A stretch of DNA of 64,000 nt. It comes from Synchiropus splendidus (Eukaryota; Chordata; Actinopteri; Syngnathiformes; Callionymidae). The notes under the pieces are model-generated. The model did no database searches. It saw only the letters and a list, made by a program, of their open reading frames with translations, and was not told where the DNA came from. The stretch's first letter is position 1. Each line of letters opens with the position of its first letter. This document shows positions 23,123 through 34,966 of this stretch, one piece after another. The position numbers and the translations under genes are program-made. The stretch spans positions 15,253,501 to 15,317,500 of the forward strand of contig NC_071345.1 of the NCBI RefSeq assembly GCF_027744825.2. Direction: 5' to 3'.

Positions 23123-25294
23123 TTGATACTGATGAGGACATGAAGGAGGATGAAGATGAAACAGAGGATTCTGCGAGCACTGTGGGGGTCCCAACAAAAG
23201 TAGCTTCCAAGCGACCACACAGCAGCTTCCAGCTGAAATGTGACAACTGCGAGGTCACAGTCAGCTCCCTGGCACTACTAGAAAACCATGTTCAAGTTCA
23301 CCACCCAGATATTGACTGGCATCGTTGCAAACTATGTAACTTTTTCACAGCAACAGCTGGCTGGATGAAAAGACACTTGTCGTCAGAGAGCCACAAGCTG
23401 CAGCTCAATAAGGATCCACAGCCAAAGTCTCTTGAGTTTGAGGAATCTGTGGAAAGGGTTAGCAGAAGCAGCGCTGGCGAGGTTGTCCTTATGTCTCATG
23501 GGGCTTCTCCTGATGTGACGCGTGCAAATGCTATGTCGGAGAAAGATGTTGACTCTGAAGAAGCGCTGAATGCCAGTCTGGCTGAAAATGATGAAGTGGA
23601 AAATGAACCTCCTAAAAAGAAGCAGGGAAGACCAAAACACGAGTCCACGAACACTTGTGAGTTCTGTGGCTTAGTTGTGTCCACCGCAGCTAACCTCAGT
23701 GTCCATGTTCGTCGTAAACACAGCAAGCAGTATGCTTATACCTGCAATCTGTGCAGCTACAACTGTGTGACCAAAGGAGACATGGATCGCCACTGTGTCA
23801 CAAGAAAACATCTCAAACGGACAGAGATTAATCAGAGATCAAATGTCAATCCTGCTAGTAAACAACATACATTTATCTCAGTCCCTGCAACGACGGCCTC
23901 ACCAGTCCACGAAGCAAATGCTGTGATTACAACAGTCAAGGATGAGCAGAAGTCTGAAAGTTCTGATTCCAAACAACAAAGTGGTGTGGAACAAACTTCG
24001 TCCGACACAAATCAGCAAATGTTTGAATTTGAAAGTGCTCATCCTTGCAGCCAATGTGAATTTGTTGCTCAGACAATGGCCTCTCTTGATTTACACGTCA
24101 AAAGAAAGCACACCAACGAGTTTGAGTATGTTTGTTTAGCTTGCAGCTATTATGCGGTAACAAGCCGTGACATGGTTCGCCATGCCAACACAGAGAAGCA
24201 CAAGCAGAAAAGAGACGTGTACATGGACACCCAAGAGGGTAAAAACTCCAGAGCCAATCAGCTGCCCACAAAGCCAGACAAACTACAAACTGACAGTCTT
24301 GTCTCGGAAGGAGAAGTCAAAGGTGATGCAGATGCAAACCAAAAGGAAGATGGGCAGCATATTTCAAGTCCATCTGGTCCCATAGAATTTGGTGGACATG
24401 GGAGTAGTGTCACTGAAGATGTGGATGATGACAATACAGGGGAAATCATCACAGTAACAGTAGGTGCTGAACCAGACTCTCATCCAGAAACCTCCCAGCC
24501 AGATGAGTCAGAATTGACCCAAAATCCCACAGAAGATCTAATTGTGTCAACGCCGGAACAGCAAAACCAAAAAGAACAGGAGAAAGATCCAGTTGTGCAG
24601 CCTATGAAAGCAAGTGTGAAACACATGTCAAGTGCCCCCCCATTTGATGCTTGCATTGTATCTGCTAAGTCTCTTTCGGAAAAACAAGCAGAGGAAATGC
24701 CTCAAGATATGACTCTTCAATCTAAAACTACAGTTCACTTTCCTGGTGAATCCACCTCCAGCTTTGGACATAATTATCCACATGTTAAGAAGCTCAATCC
24801 TAAAGAAGCGGAGGCTCGAGGAGATGCCTCTTCAAGCAGCACTCGAATTCGATGTGAAGACTGTGGATTCATGGCTGATGGAATTAACGGTCTAAATGTT
24901 CACATATCAATGAAGCACGCCTCAAAGGAGAAACACTTCCACTGTTTGGTTTGTGGCAAGTCTTTTTATACAGAGAACAACTTGCACCAGCACCTCAACA
25001 GTGCTGCGCACCTTAGAATTGAAAAGAACTGCGTTGAGGAGCTGCCAGATGGGGGTGCAAACTTTAAGTGCATGAAGTGCACAGCTCGTCTGGATTCGGA
25101 GCAAGACCTCTTCCTCCACATCAAGGAGAAGCATGTGGAGCTATTGAGGGAAGTCAACAAGTATGTCCTGGAGGATACAGAGCTGATAAACCGTGAGAGG
25201 GAAGAGAACCAGGGCAGTGTTTGCAAATATTGTGGCAAGGTGTGCAAGAGCAGCAACTCCATGGCCTTTCTGGCACATATTCGCACGCATACAG
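23123..25294 (+). CDS. znf407: ZNF407 orthologue, main zinc-finger exon 3 (residues 192-916)
   Basis: This is the large central exon of a nuclear DNA-binding C2H2 protein. ZNF407 is reported in mammals as a transcriptional regulator linked to PPARG targets and glucose uptake. Fingers (first Cys to last His) are at residues 231-252 with 260-282, 370-391 with 399-421, 500-521 with 529-551, 769-790 with 799-821, then 841-862 and 892-914. In the four pairs the second finger has five residues between its histidines (U1/JAZ-like) and the first has four. Finger 892-914 has an unusual 14-residue Cys-His spacer. An AT-hook core GRP sits in KKKQGRPK (356-363) just before the second pair. Linkers are long, acidic and Ser/Thr-rich, notably 552-766. 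Near the end, STRIRCEDCGF, EELPDGGANFKC, REEN, KYCGKVCKSSNS and MAFLAHIRTHTG are diagnostic of ZNF407 as I remember the human protein. The exon ends ACA G|GTAAGT, phase 1. Confidence 0.93.
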
Positions 25295-26029
25295 GTAAGT
25301 GGCTTGGCTTTTTTTGCTTGGTGATCATTTGTTGTTTGTCAGGTCATATTGTTGGTAAATACCCCCAGACACATGTCACAGCGATTGGTGGTATTAATAC
25401 CCATCAGAAGAGATTGGACTTGGTTTCGAAACAGCTACTTATATCCAGACCTCTTGACTTCTTGCTGAATTCTTGTAGGGCAGTGTAGTGCAAGGCCCGC
25501 CCACAATCCTGATGCATGAAATTCTCAAACGTGAGGGAGGAATAAAACCAATTGACAAAAATGGAAACATGAGCTTGAGGGTGGTTAAGTCAATGGTGGC
25601 TCCAGGTAATGTGTAGAGCTGCTATCTGCTGCAGCCAGGTAATAGCAGTCTCAGTTGAGGTGAATGTAAAGACTGATTGAGAATCAGACCAGCAAGAGAG
25701 ACGCTAATGGACCCCAGATTGGGATTCCCTGAGCAACGCTTGGCCAGAGACATGCGCGACTTATAATTGATGTGTCCATTACCAAGACTCAGTTGTAATT
25801 ATAGTCAATAAGTCTCTGTAAATGTGTTAAAGCTTAGGCTAAAAGCATCCAAGGTCCAAAGAGAGGTGGGCTAATAATTTAAAATAATCAATGCCGACGT
25901 ATTCAAAGCCTTTAATTTCCCTGGTGTCTGTATGTCCAGGCTTGTGGGTGTGTATGTGTGATGCCTGTATGTGTTGAGGATGTGCATATATGTCAGCTTT
26001 CATGGATAGTTGATTATCCCCCATCCATT

Positions 26030-26240
26030 AAGATTCCTCTTGCCATTAATAATGCAAAGCAGGTTTGCTGCTCGTGGCGCTTCGACAAGCAATGTCCAGC
26101 AGGTTAAGAACGGCGGGTATTCCGCTACTTTTCACCGGCCGTGAGAATTAATTGCTTTTAAACTCTGCTAAATGTAGCAACGAGATGTGAGGGCACCATC
26201 AATAAATGCCCTTCACTGCCTTGAATGGGCCAACACCTTT
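26030..26240. promoter_or_regulatory. Candidate conserved non-coding element (weak)
   Basis: It combines homeodomain/POU-type words (CATTAATAATGCAAAG, GAATTAATTGC) with several CpGs (GTGGCGCTTCGAC, ACGGCGGG, CACCGGCCGTG) that stand out from the AT-rich intron. This is judgement from composition only. Confidence 0.2.
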
Positions 26241-29200
26241 TCCAACTTAACTTTAATGAGAGTTTAATTGAATTCCACGTGGTGTGCTAAGTGTGGAGTG
26301 TTGTAAGAGTATAGTTCCATTTGTGAAGGTGTGAGGTAACGCTCTTGGCAGGCGATGTCTTAGGCTACACTGTGCCATTGTTAAGTTGTGGATAAGTTAA
26401 GAGTGCTTTGAGTTTGACAGTGATTTTACACTCAAACGTAGAATACTGATCTGCCAGAAACGTAACAGGGATTTAAATTTAAATTCTGTCCAAACTAAAG
26501 ATAAAAATCTGCGATCTGTTGAGGTGAATAATAGTATATTTGTCAACATCAAAACAAGTTTTCGCTAGTATTTGAGCATCATATTAATGTTTCTAAAACC
26601 TCCCTGGTTGAAATGCAGACACATGGCCACATTCTTTGACACCCGTCTCCATTGATCATCAGTCGAGGTCACATTCTGTCTGTCTACCATTTGTCTTCCA
26701 TAATTGGAAAAAATAAATTATATATTTTAAGACTTCATTTTGTAGTTAATAATGGACTGATGATGCACTGAGATTGTGTCATTGTCTGTCCTTAAGTGGT
26801 TGAATAGTTAATGTGAAGATATTGCAGACATAGTTTTGTAATGCAAATCACAGAAACATTTCAGTCAAATGTATGGTGGATTTCTGACTTCATAAAGACA
26901 AGCATTTCCAAGTAAATAAATCAAAGAAAGGACTGCTGGCTTTTTTTTTTTTCTGTGGAACGAAATGACCTTCAACTAAAGTCGAACTGTATTGCTGGAA
27001 TCTGACGGCTCAAAGGTATAAGAATTAAAGGTTACAATTTTGATTAATTGGGTCCCCACTCTAGTCTTATTAACAGTTTAATTCATTTTTCAACCAAATG
27101 CCATAATTCTAGAATTTAAGGTCACTGCCATGGTGTTACTTAAGAAAATGAAACCTGCTACATTTGGATCGTGACTGGTGGCAACATGTCAAGGGCACAT
27201 TTTTGAAGTATTAAGGAATCTGGATTCTCAATTTACAGCTTTTTAGTCTATTGAATTATGTCCACTAAGATAAGTATATGGAACTGGGTTGCATGCACGA
27301 GAGCCAGTATGAGACGATAAGTTGTCAACGCTCAATTTTATGAGAGGCTTCTTTTTATTGAGTGTGTCGTTGCTATAATATGTAGAGAAATTATTTTCTT
27401 GTTTGAAAAGGTTTAATCTGTACTGATTTAGGGCCCTAGGAAAGATTCAATTCCAGCCAATGTATGTCAGTTAAAAATAATAATAAAAACCTAAATACAA
27501 AAAAGAGAGAGGAAGGGAGAGAAAATACAAACAAAAATAGTTTTGGACAAAACAGTAATTTCTATTATTACCAAGGTGCCTAGTTATGGTGAATCATTTG
27601 CCCTTTATATGGTGGTAATCCATTTCCGTAGTTTGTTTGTAGGTCTGTGGGGCAGCACAGTGGGGGTCTGCCAGTTTGAGAGCTGGGAGCATGTCCAGAT
27701 CCTTTTAATATAGACCTAGTTTTTATCCACTTGATTTATCTGTAAAATCAGAAGGTAGTGGTGGGGGGCACAGGAAGCATTTTTCACTTTGTATCTGAAA
27801 CACAACACAAACACATGTTCTCGTTTTGGGCAACCAGGGTTTAGCTTAAATTAGCATTTTTCGGAAAATTGGTCGCTTATTCACCGGAGTGAGCTGTCTG
27901 GCCTCAGGCTGAGCCTCTGAAGTAATGGACAGCCAGGCCACAGCTACACATTTACAAGAGTGGTATGATGTGTGTGGAAAGATGTGTAGGACCATCCAAT
28001 ACTTTAATGCTGGTACAGTTTAAACCATCTCATCTTCTACTGTGTTACTTACTTACTTCTTTTCCGTGAATGTGTCCCTGAGGCTCTGGGACCATCGTGT
28101 CCCAAAACAGAAAGTATGGCAACATTTCTCTATGAAACCATCGAAGACCAAAATGTGATGCTACTTTTGCCCAACATTCCTTTTTCACCACATTTTGAGC
28201 AATTCAACTGTAAAGTTTAAAACTGAGTCAACAACAATTAACACATTTAAAAATGACTATTTACGGCACTAGAATTAGACATATTATTAACCTGTACACA
28301 TCATGTGCCGACCAGTTGACTAATCCTTAAGATTGTGGGTGACTGGTTGACTCTCTAAATAGCACTGGAGACTTGCCATTCTATGACGTCTCATACTGCG
28401 ACAGCAACCACTATTTATTCCGTTTTTCCGTTGAAAATACTGGTTAACCGACATCCTATATAAGACATTGTGGAGGAGCATTGTTTTTTTTTTCAGATAA
28501 TTTGATTATGGGTGTCGATGGTCCTCACTTAAGGATATAATTACTTTGTATTTGTGTTAATTACCGGCGTAATCGAGTTTTTATCAAATGCTGATCCCAT
28601 TATTCAGGCTTATAAACATGTATGCGTGCATGCAAGCTTGTGTTATGTTGAGTGATACATCGCATGGGGTTCTTTTCCTTCTCTGAGGAAATGAATTAAT
28701 CATCCCGTGTCTCATCTGGAATGTGAGGGAGCCACATCGCCCCTGTGTGGATGGCAATATTAATTTAACATGACACTGCATTGATGGTCAATTTCAGTTT
28801 CACGGAGGCTGTTTAAGTAGAGTGGTGGAGTATTAATGTGATAAGATGTGAGACGTGAGAGACGTTGCATCTCTCTCTGCCATGTCTCATACTCAGACAG
28901 CCATCTGGACAAATCATTTCCTGAACGCCGCGCTTACCTCAAGTTTGAGGGCGTGCGTTTGCCAACATCTGATTGTGTCTTTGAGAGTCACCGTGTGACA
29001 TTGGCACAAGGGTGTGTGTTGTTTTGAGGCCTATTTTAGTCTAATATTTTGTTGTTTAGAAATCGAGATGACTTATATCTATTATGACCACAGTTTGATT
29101 TGTGTTCATTGAGGAAATACACAAATGATGAGAGTGGTGTTAGTGCTGCCCCTGTGAGGACCCTCTCCACCCTCTGTGTTTACAGACCTTGTTAGCACCA

Positions 29201-29639
29201 GCTTGCCTTTCCATCTTAGTTACCAGCTCAAAATTTGATCTGTCGTTCTTTCAGCTCAAAGCAAGTGAACCATATATGAACAAATTAGAAATCTGCACGA
29301 GGTGCTTAATCAAATCATTGGCCAGCCATGCTAGAAATATTCCAGAATATCTTGGGCTGTTCACTCAAACACACATGCCTTATGCAGCACTGCCTTTGTC
29401 TTGGAAAAGTGAATGTTTGTTTTGTTTATGCCTTAGGTGCCTGACCTCATTTAACATGGGTTTGCAACGTAAATGCTAAGCTATTGGGCACAATAGGTTT
29501 GACGTGTGCCTCAAATAAATCACATAATATAATGGACGAAAAGCATTGCTGCAAGCTGTTGGTTTCAGAGTGAAGCGTGCTAAATATTACATTTTTGAAG
29601 GCTATATCGTAGCAGGTCCGGCTGTAACAACTCCTCTCT

Positions 29640-29790
29640 TGAATGAGTGATGGCAGGAAAAGGCTTTACCGCTCTCTCGTACGTTACCCCACCCCTGGAC
29701 TTATTAATGACAATAATTAGGGAGAAACCTTCCTGTGAAGCCCACTAGAGTGATTAGCGCTTTAATGATGGAATGGGATGTACTGAGCGC
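29640..29790. promoter_or_regulatory. Candidate conserved non-coding element (weak)
   Basis: It contains TTATTAATGACAATAATTAGG and GTGATTAGCGCTTTAATGATGG, which are dense TAAT homeodomain-type cores next to CpG words, about 260 bases upstream of exon 4. Composition only; no conservation was tested. Confidence 0.2.
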
Positions 29791-30050
29791 AACAGAATTG
29801 ATTTACGTTTTTGCCCTGACCTTTGGAATCCAATTTACGCATCCACAGGATGAGTAGGTACAAGATGAAGGAGATTGACAAGGATATAAAGAGAGCCAAT
29901 GAATATAACAGTGTCACACTACTGCCTTTCTCTGATTACTTTAGTCATTCATGTGCTGTACATTTTGCAATCGTATTCCTATGATGAGTAAATGCGCTGA
30001 AACGCTGTTGTATTTTCTTTGTTTTATAACTGCTTTTACTGTTTTAATAG

Positions 30051-30165
30051 GTTCCAAGCCCTTCATGTGTAAGATCTGCAACTTTGCATCTGCTCAGCTG
30101 GGTGATGCCAGGAACCATGTAAAGAGACATCTTGGAATGAGAGAGTACAAGTGTGATATCTGTGG
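30051..30165 (+). CDS. znf407: ZNF407 orthologue, coding exon 4 (residues 916-954, last seen)
   Basis: The exon completes Gly916 and encodes SKPFMCKICNF...GDARNHVKRHLGMREYKCDIC. Finger Cys922, Cys925, His938, His942 is joined to the previous one by a classic TG(S)KPF linker, and the first Cys pair of the next finger (Cys950, Cys953) follows. The exon ends TGT GG|GTGAGT at 30165, phase 2, so finger 950 onward is completed by an exon that is not in this window. The match to vertebrate ZNF407 is nearly residue for residue in my memory of the human protein. The open frame extending upstream to 29951 is intronic. Confidence 0.93.
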
Positions 30166-30936
30166 GTGAGTAACATTTTCTTACATTTTTTTTCATATTA
30201 AGCATGAATAGTTAGATATTAGACATGGCACGCTTAATTCAAACTACTACTGTCATGTACCCAGCTCCAAACTCTCACTGTTTTGTTATCTCATACAAAC
30301 AAAGATTTTTTTTACAGTTTTATCGCTCCACCTCAAACATCTTTAATTTCTCTGTGTCCGTGTTTATTTACATATTTCTGACCAGATTTTCCCATATTAC
30401 ATTTCTGATTTTGATTGTGTACCTGGTTGAGCAGTTTTGTGATCGATTGGAGTGCAGCCTGCTTGTACTTATTTCTGTATTTTTTGGGGTGCGTTTTCTT
30501 GGGTTGTGTGATTGTCTGAAATGTAGTTTTGATTATGGCAATTCTGAAAAGAAGACGATTGTCATTAAAAAAAAAAAAAATCTGATCTGCAATGCAGCGC
30601 CTCGGAGTGCTCTGCTCCGCCCTGAACACGGACAGTCGTATCACTTTAATCATGTGTTAGTGACATGGAAAACAAATGGACAAACATTGACCTTCACTAT
30701 GGTTACTCAGGCAAAACAAACATTAGCTGCTGCTCAACAGAGCTTTGTGAGTAGATCAAGTATTGTGACTTGCAGTTCAAGAAAGTGTGGGCATCGCTGC
30801 TTTAAGAGGTGACGGGCATTACAACCAAACAGTAGTTTTGTTTGAAAATGGAAAGGTTTTTGTGTGTTTATTGTTCTTAAGTGAGTCCCTGTTTTTTTTT
30901 AAACCCACAAATGTAAGCAATGTAAGTTTTGTTTCA

Positions 30937-30937
<1 letters not shown>

Positions 30938-30972
<35 letters not shown>
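30938..30972. repeat. (TA)n microsatellite
   Basis: An uninterrupted TA dinucleotide run of about 35 bases in intron 4. Confidence 0.95.
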
Positions 30973-30975
<3 letters not shown>

Positions 30976-33900
30976 AATAATAGTGATTATTATCATGATT
31001 TTTATCTTCTCATTCGGAACAACAGATAATCAGTTATGTTAAATAATTTTTCCATTGTTTCAGCGGCTAAGTAAACCTCATCTCAGTGCAAGAGAACAGT
31101 TTTTATCCTGGTTCTTGTACCCCCTACATGTAAGACCATATGTTGTGTTCAACGTGCTTTATTCCCATGATAGAGCTCCTCACTGCCGTGCCATGTTCAA
31201 ATGGATGTGTTAAGCTGTTTAACATGCAGTCGGGGAATAAAGTAAATTGTGGGATTTCAAGCTTTGAACAAGGAGCTTCTGTGGTTACACACTCGCAAAG
31301 ATGAAGACATATGCACAGATGCTAGTTCCTCCCTCTGTGTAATTCTGTGTAAACTGTTCCATTTAGTTCAGTCGCTGGCCGATTTTGTTCCTCTGAAGCC
31401 AAATGTGTTTATTTGCTCCTGCTGATGTTTGCAAACATATTACAGCTGGAGCAAACAAGCTTTGCCTTGGACACGAATTTGCTTTTAATGAGAGGAAAGT
31501 CTCATGTTTCACAAGCCCTCTAGCTGTAACTGCCTCCTCTCCAAAGTGCAGTTAATGTGTTGACCAGGAGTTTAATGTACGCGCACATACATTCATATAG
31601 AACAGTTTTCCACTATGTCTTTAAATGGCACTACTAAACACAGTCCCAGGTTCTACAAATCATGTGGATGGAGGAGCTACGTGCTGCCACTGCCAGCCAC
31701 TTGTGACAAATTGTCCCTGTGTGTGCTTTCATTACTGACTGATCACCCGGCTATTCCTCGTCTTGACTAAAGAGCAGCAAACACAAAGAAGCCCCTGAAC
31801 ACCATAATTAAGACCAGAGCCACACATACACCAAGCTTGCTCCCAAACTTTTAAGCGCCAAGTGAATCATTGTTAATTTTATCCAAACACGTGTTACTAA
31901 TAGATGGTGAAGATGCCTGCATAATGTGTAATGTGATCACCCCTTTTTTGACCTACAAAAGTGAGATTACAGTGTAATTGAGATACACTTTTCTGTATTG
32001 ATAACTGTGGAGCTATGCTTCTGCTTTACAAAAACCAATTGTCCTCCGTAGTGTAATCATCATTATCATTAAATCACTGATTATGAATATATGAAAAATG
32101 TTGTCATGGCTGTGAATTCCAATGGCTTACTTAGTTTATTGATCACAGTTCATAGAAAAGTTTATTGTCCAGGGAAAACTCTTCTGTCATCTGACATGAC
32201 ACAAGTACTGTAGTGTGCCTTGAAAAGAATTCTAATACTCGGAACTTAAGACAGCCACGCATAAGCCAAATGCATATCAGACCATATCATGTAGTTTATA
32301 AGGCTGTTGTCGTTGCTCAGGCTTTCCGCTTGGATTTGTTTTCATAGGCTGGAGTGCAGCACATATGCAGTGTGTATACGCATGACACTATTTTGTAGTA
32401 GTGCATATAGTAGCTGTTTAGCTGTATGTGATTTTGTGTTTCACATTTAAAAATAACTCTGGTTGGTTTAAGATGGAGATCTTTGTGTTTCATACAAAGA
32501 TGTGTCACCACCAAAGAAAGTTTTGAAAAGTCATAATTGTTTTACAGCCTTTATATTATAACAGACAATTACAATTATTGATTATAAGCCCCTCGCTACT
32601 GTGCAACTCAGCAACAGAGCGAGAGCCCGGCTGGGCTCGTACAACTGGAGTTACATCCAGGTAACTACGTCCGCCCTTTACTGGACTTTGCTATTAGTTC
32701 ATAACCTAAGCAAAGACTTTAGGGATGAGTTATCTCCTAGGTGGGAACACAGTCACCACGAGGAGCCCCCGCCTGACCATGCTGCGCTGCAGGTGAGGTA
32801 TTACTGGTGACCTGTTATCCAAGACCACAAGAGACAGTGTTCCCATGGTTATGTTAAGTAAGTAAAACTGCACAAACATAGATGTGGATGACCATGACGC
32901 GGCCTGATGGAATACCTGCACTGACTCTCCCTTATACAAAGTTTCTGTCATTTTGCCTTTTATTTCCACAAAAATGTTGCTCGAGTCCATGGGACCAATG
33001 AAATGTGACTCTAGCACTTGAATCTGCAACTTTTTAAGTTACCATAGTTACGGGAGTAAAAATTGGGCGACTAGGTGTTTTGTCTAAATGCTGGTGTATC
33101 TTAGTTTTCACGACAGGGTGTCACCACAATGCACGGCTTACGAGTAGCGTGTTCTTGTTACTCTTTCCACAAAAAACGAGGAGCATGGATTCATTAATCT
33201 TTCCATTTTTCTTGATCATAAGCTGGAAATGAATGCCAACATGCAAGCTGAACTAGTATGTCTAATTCGACCAGAATGGAGAATGGAGGGGAAAAATAGA
33301 ATTTGATGTATCGGGCTGATTGAGCATTCTGTTTGCAGAGTAAACTTCTGGCTCTGCGTCTTTTTTTTTTTTTTTGAGAAATTATATTTCACACATTTAA
33401 TTGGTTGAAAAAAATGGTCCGGCATGAAAGAGGATAGATTCCTTCCTCAGTTCCTGGTGTGTTTTGCCCACAGAGGGGTCACCTAATGAGCTTTCTCTTT
33501 CTTAACTCCATCATCAGCCAGAAAGGAGGTGGATTCAGCATTTCCACCCTCCTGCTTTCTTGTGCTCCCCAAAGATGCATGGACATTCAGTGCTGTTGTA
33601 GGTGTTAAATTATGCATAAACCGTCTAAATGTTTTGAGGCATTGGTTTAATATCTCGGCCCGGGTCTTAAAAGTATTAACACTATCGTGAGCATGGATTG
33701 TCCTCTTGTGGACTGCCATTTAATGATTATAGGTCATGAGCCACCCATTTCCTCGTGTCAACTTCAGGAATCTTTGCAAACCATAAAGATTGTTGCTTTC
33801 TTGAAACTCCAACTTCGTGGCCTGCTTTTGTTATTTTGTTGCGCCAAGAGAACTTCTGATCTGGCCTCTCAAACACCGGGTCAAGGGAAGGAGGAAAGGA

Positions 33901-34704
33901 GAATTACATTCATATCAAGATTTAATGTGTGATTTGACTGTTAACAGAATGGGGCTAGCTCATGTCAGTGTATTTATGTCCCAGCTGACTTGTTAGATTG
34001 TCTGGTCTGTTCCAAGAATAGCCCATCAGTTCCGCTCTGTGTGGCTCATCCGCTGTAATGTGCCTTAATGCCCAGGCCTTTTCTGGTAGTGTGAGGCCTG
34101 GCAGTGACAGTGGATGAGCATCTTAGCTTGCTGCTTATCCAGAGAAAGCCGTCACTTAACTCAGCCCCTCTATTGTCTATCCACACCCCTCTCCTCCCTT
34201 GACGGGATTCTGTATAATCCTCAATAAGATCCCGGTTAGAAGTCCCTGAGAACTATTTTTATGTTTTTCCCCCCCTCTATATTCCATTTAAACATTAATG
34301 GTTGTTGCAGATGAAGAGAGGGATTCCTATGAGGATGATTATAATGTCACTGCGCTGATCTCTTGCCGCTGCGAAATAATAGTACATCATCACTTCATAA
34401 GGTGTCACAGGCACAACTTGGTGGCGTGCAATTAAAACCACAGAGTATAATGAACCAAATTACTGCCTGTCAGGCCCGTGAACAACACACTTGGTATTTC
34501 AGTTACACTTAATCGGCATGTACATGAACACTTTTACTAATATCCCTCTGTCCTATTCACAAAGAAGAAAGATGAGGGATTGTGTGTCTTTTATGACACA
34601 TTACTGTTGCTGCCGTATTGAACTTGGGGGTAAAAAAGTTGTCTAGTCAGGCTTAAAGTAGTCATAACTTTCCAAAAGATGATAGTGGGGGTTAACTGAT
34701 TGTC
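30973..34704. other. Intron 4 segment, nothing firm recognised
   Basis: Single-copy-looking AT-rich intronic sequence. A poly-T run lies at about 33360-33375. A stretch at 34080-34460 has an enhancer-like mix of words. Confidence 0.45.
34080..34460. promoter_or_regulatory. Candidate conserved non-coding element (weak)
   Basis: A non-repetitive block with more balanced base composition than its surroundings. It includes CATTTAAACATTAATGG, GATGATTATAATGTCACTGCGC and GTGGCGTGCAATTAAAACC. Composition only. Confidence 0.2.
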
Positions 34705-34966
34705 TGTGCCAGGGGTTCTTAACCTTTTTGATCTCGGGTCTCAACTTTTCCAGACCAAATGGGTCCGGGGCCCATACAAGGAATAGAACTGATTCATGAC
34801 TGTGATTTCTGATATCAGATTTACTGATTTGTGATTAATAATAATAAATAATGTCTAAATATAAAATATTTTCATTTTCATAAAGAAGATAAGCAACGCG
34901 TGAATGAAAGTATTGCATTAAAATTAAAACTATGCTTAAGGATCACGTCACTGGTCTATGCCACTG
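34705..34966. mobile_element. hAT (Charlie-like) transposon fragment
   Basis: The left end reads TGTGCCAGGGGTTCTTAACC then TTTTTGATCTCGGGTC. This is the characteristic terminus of hAT elements of the type seen across vertebrates (CAGGGGTTCTTAACCTTTTT). The interior is AT-rich and non-coding. The right limit is uncertain. Confidence 0.6.

Larger units (their letters stand above)
25295..30050 (+). other. Intron 3 (4756 bases)
   Basis: A consensus donor GTAAGT at 25295 and acceptor GTTTTAATAG ending at 30050 join HTG to SKPF in frame. If retained, the frame continues 64 codons to a stop at 25486-25488, with AATAAA at 25541-25546. No gene is seen inside. Two stretches (26030-26240 and 29640-29790) look like possible conserved non-coding elements. 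Confidence 0.85.

Noticed and set aside
27645..27700. SINE-like word GGGGCAGCACAGTGG
   Set aside because: Only about 15 bases resemble fish SINE heads. No A/B boxes or tail could be traced.
29951..30050. Extension of exon 4 upstream to an ATG at 29951
   Set aside because: The AG acceptor at 30050 restores the exact HTG-SKPF junction. The upstream residues are intronic.
30225..30812. 195-codon frame just after exon 4
   Set aside because: Hydrophobic AT-driven composition with a poly-Lys segment from a poly-A run. The exon 4 donor upstream is a strong consensus, so this is intron; part may be a decayed retroelement tail.
32600..32830. GC-richer frame in intron 4 that might be a ZNF407 exon
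   Set aside because: The translation has no zinc-finger cysteine/histidine pattern and does not resemble the expected next finger.
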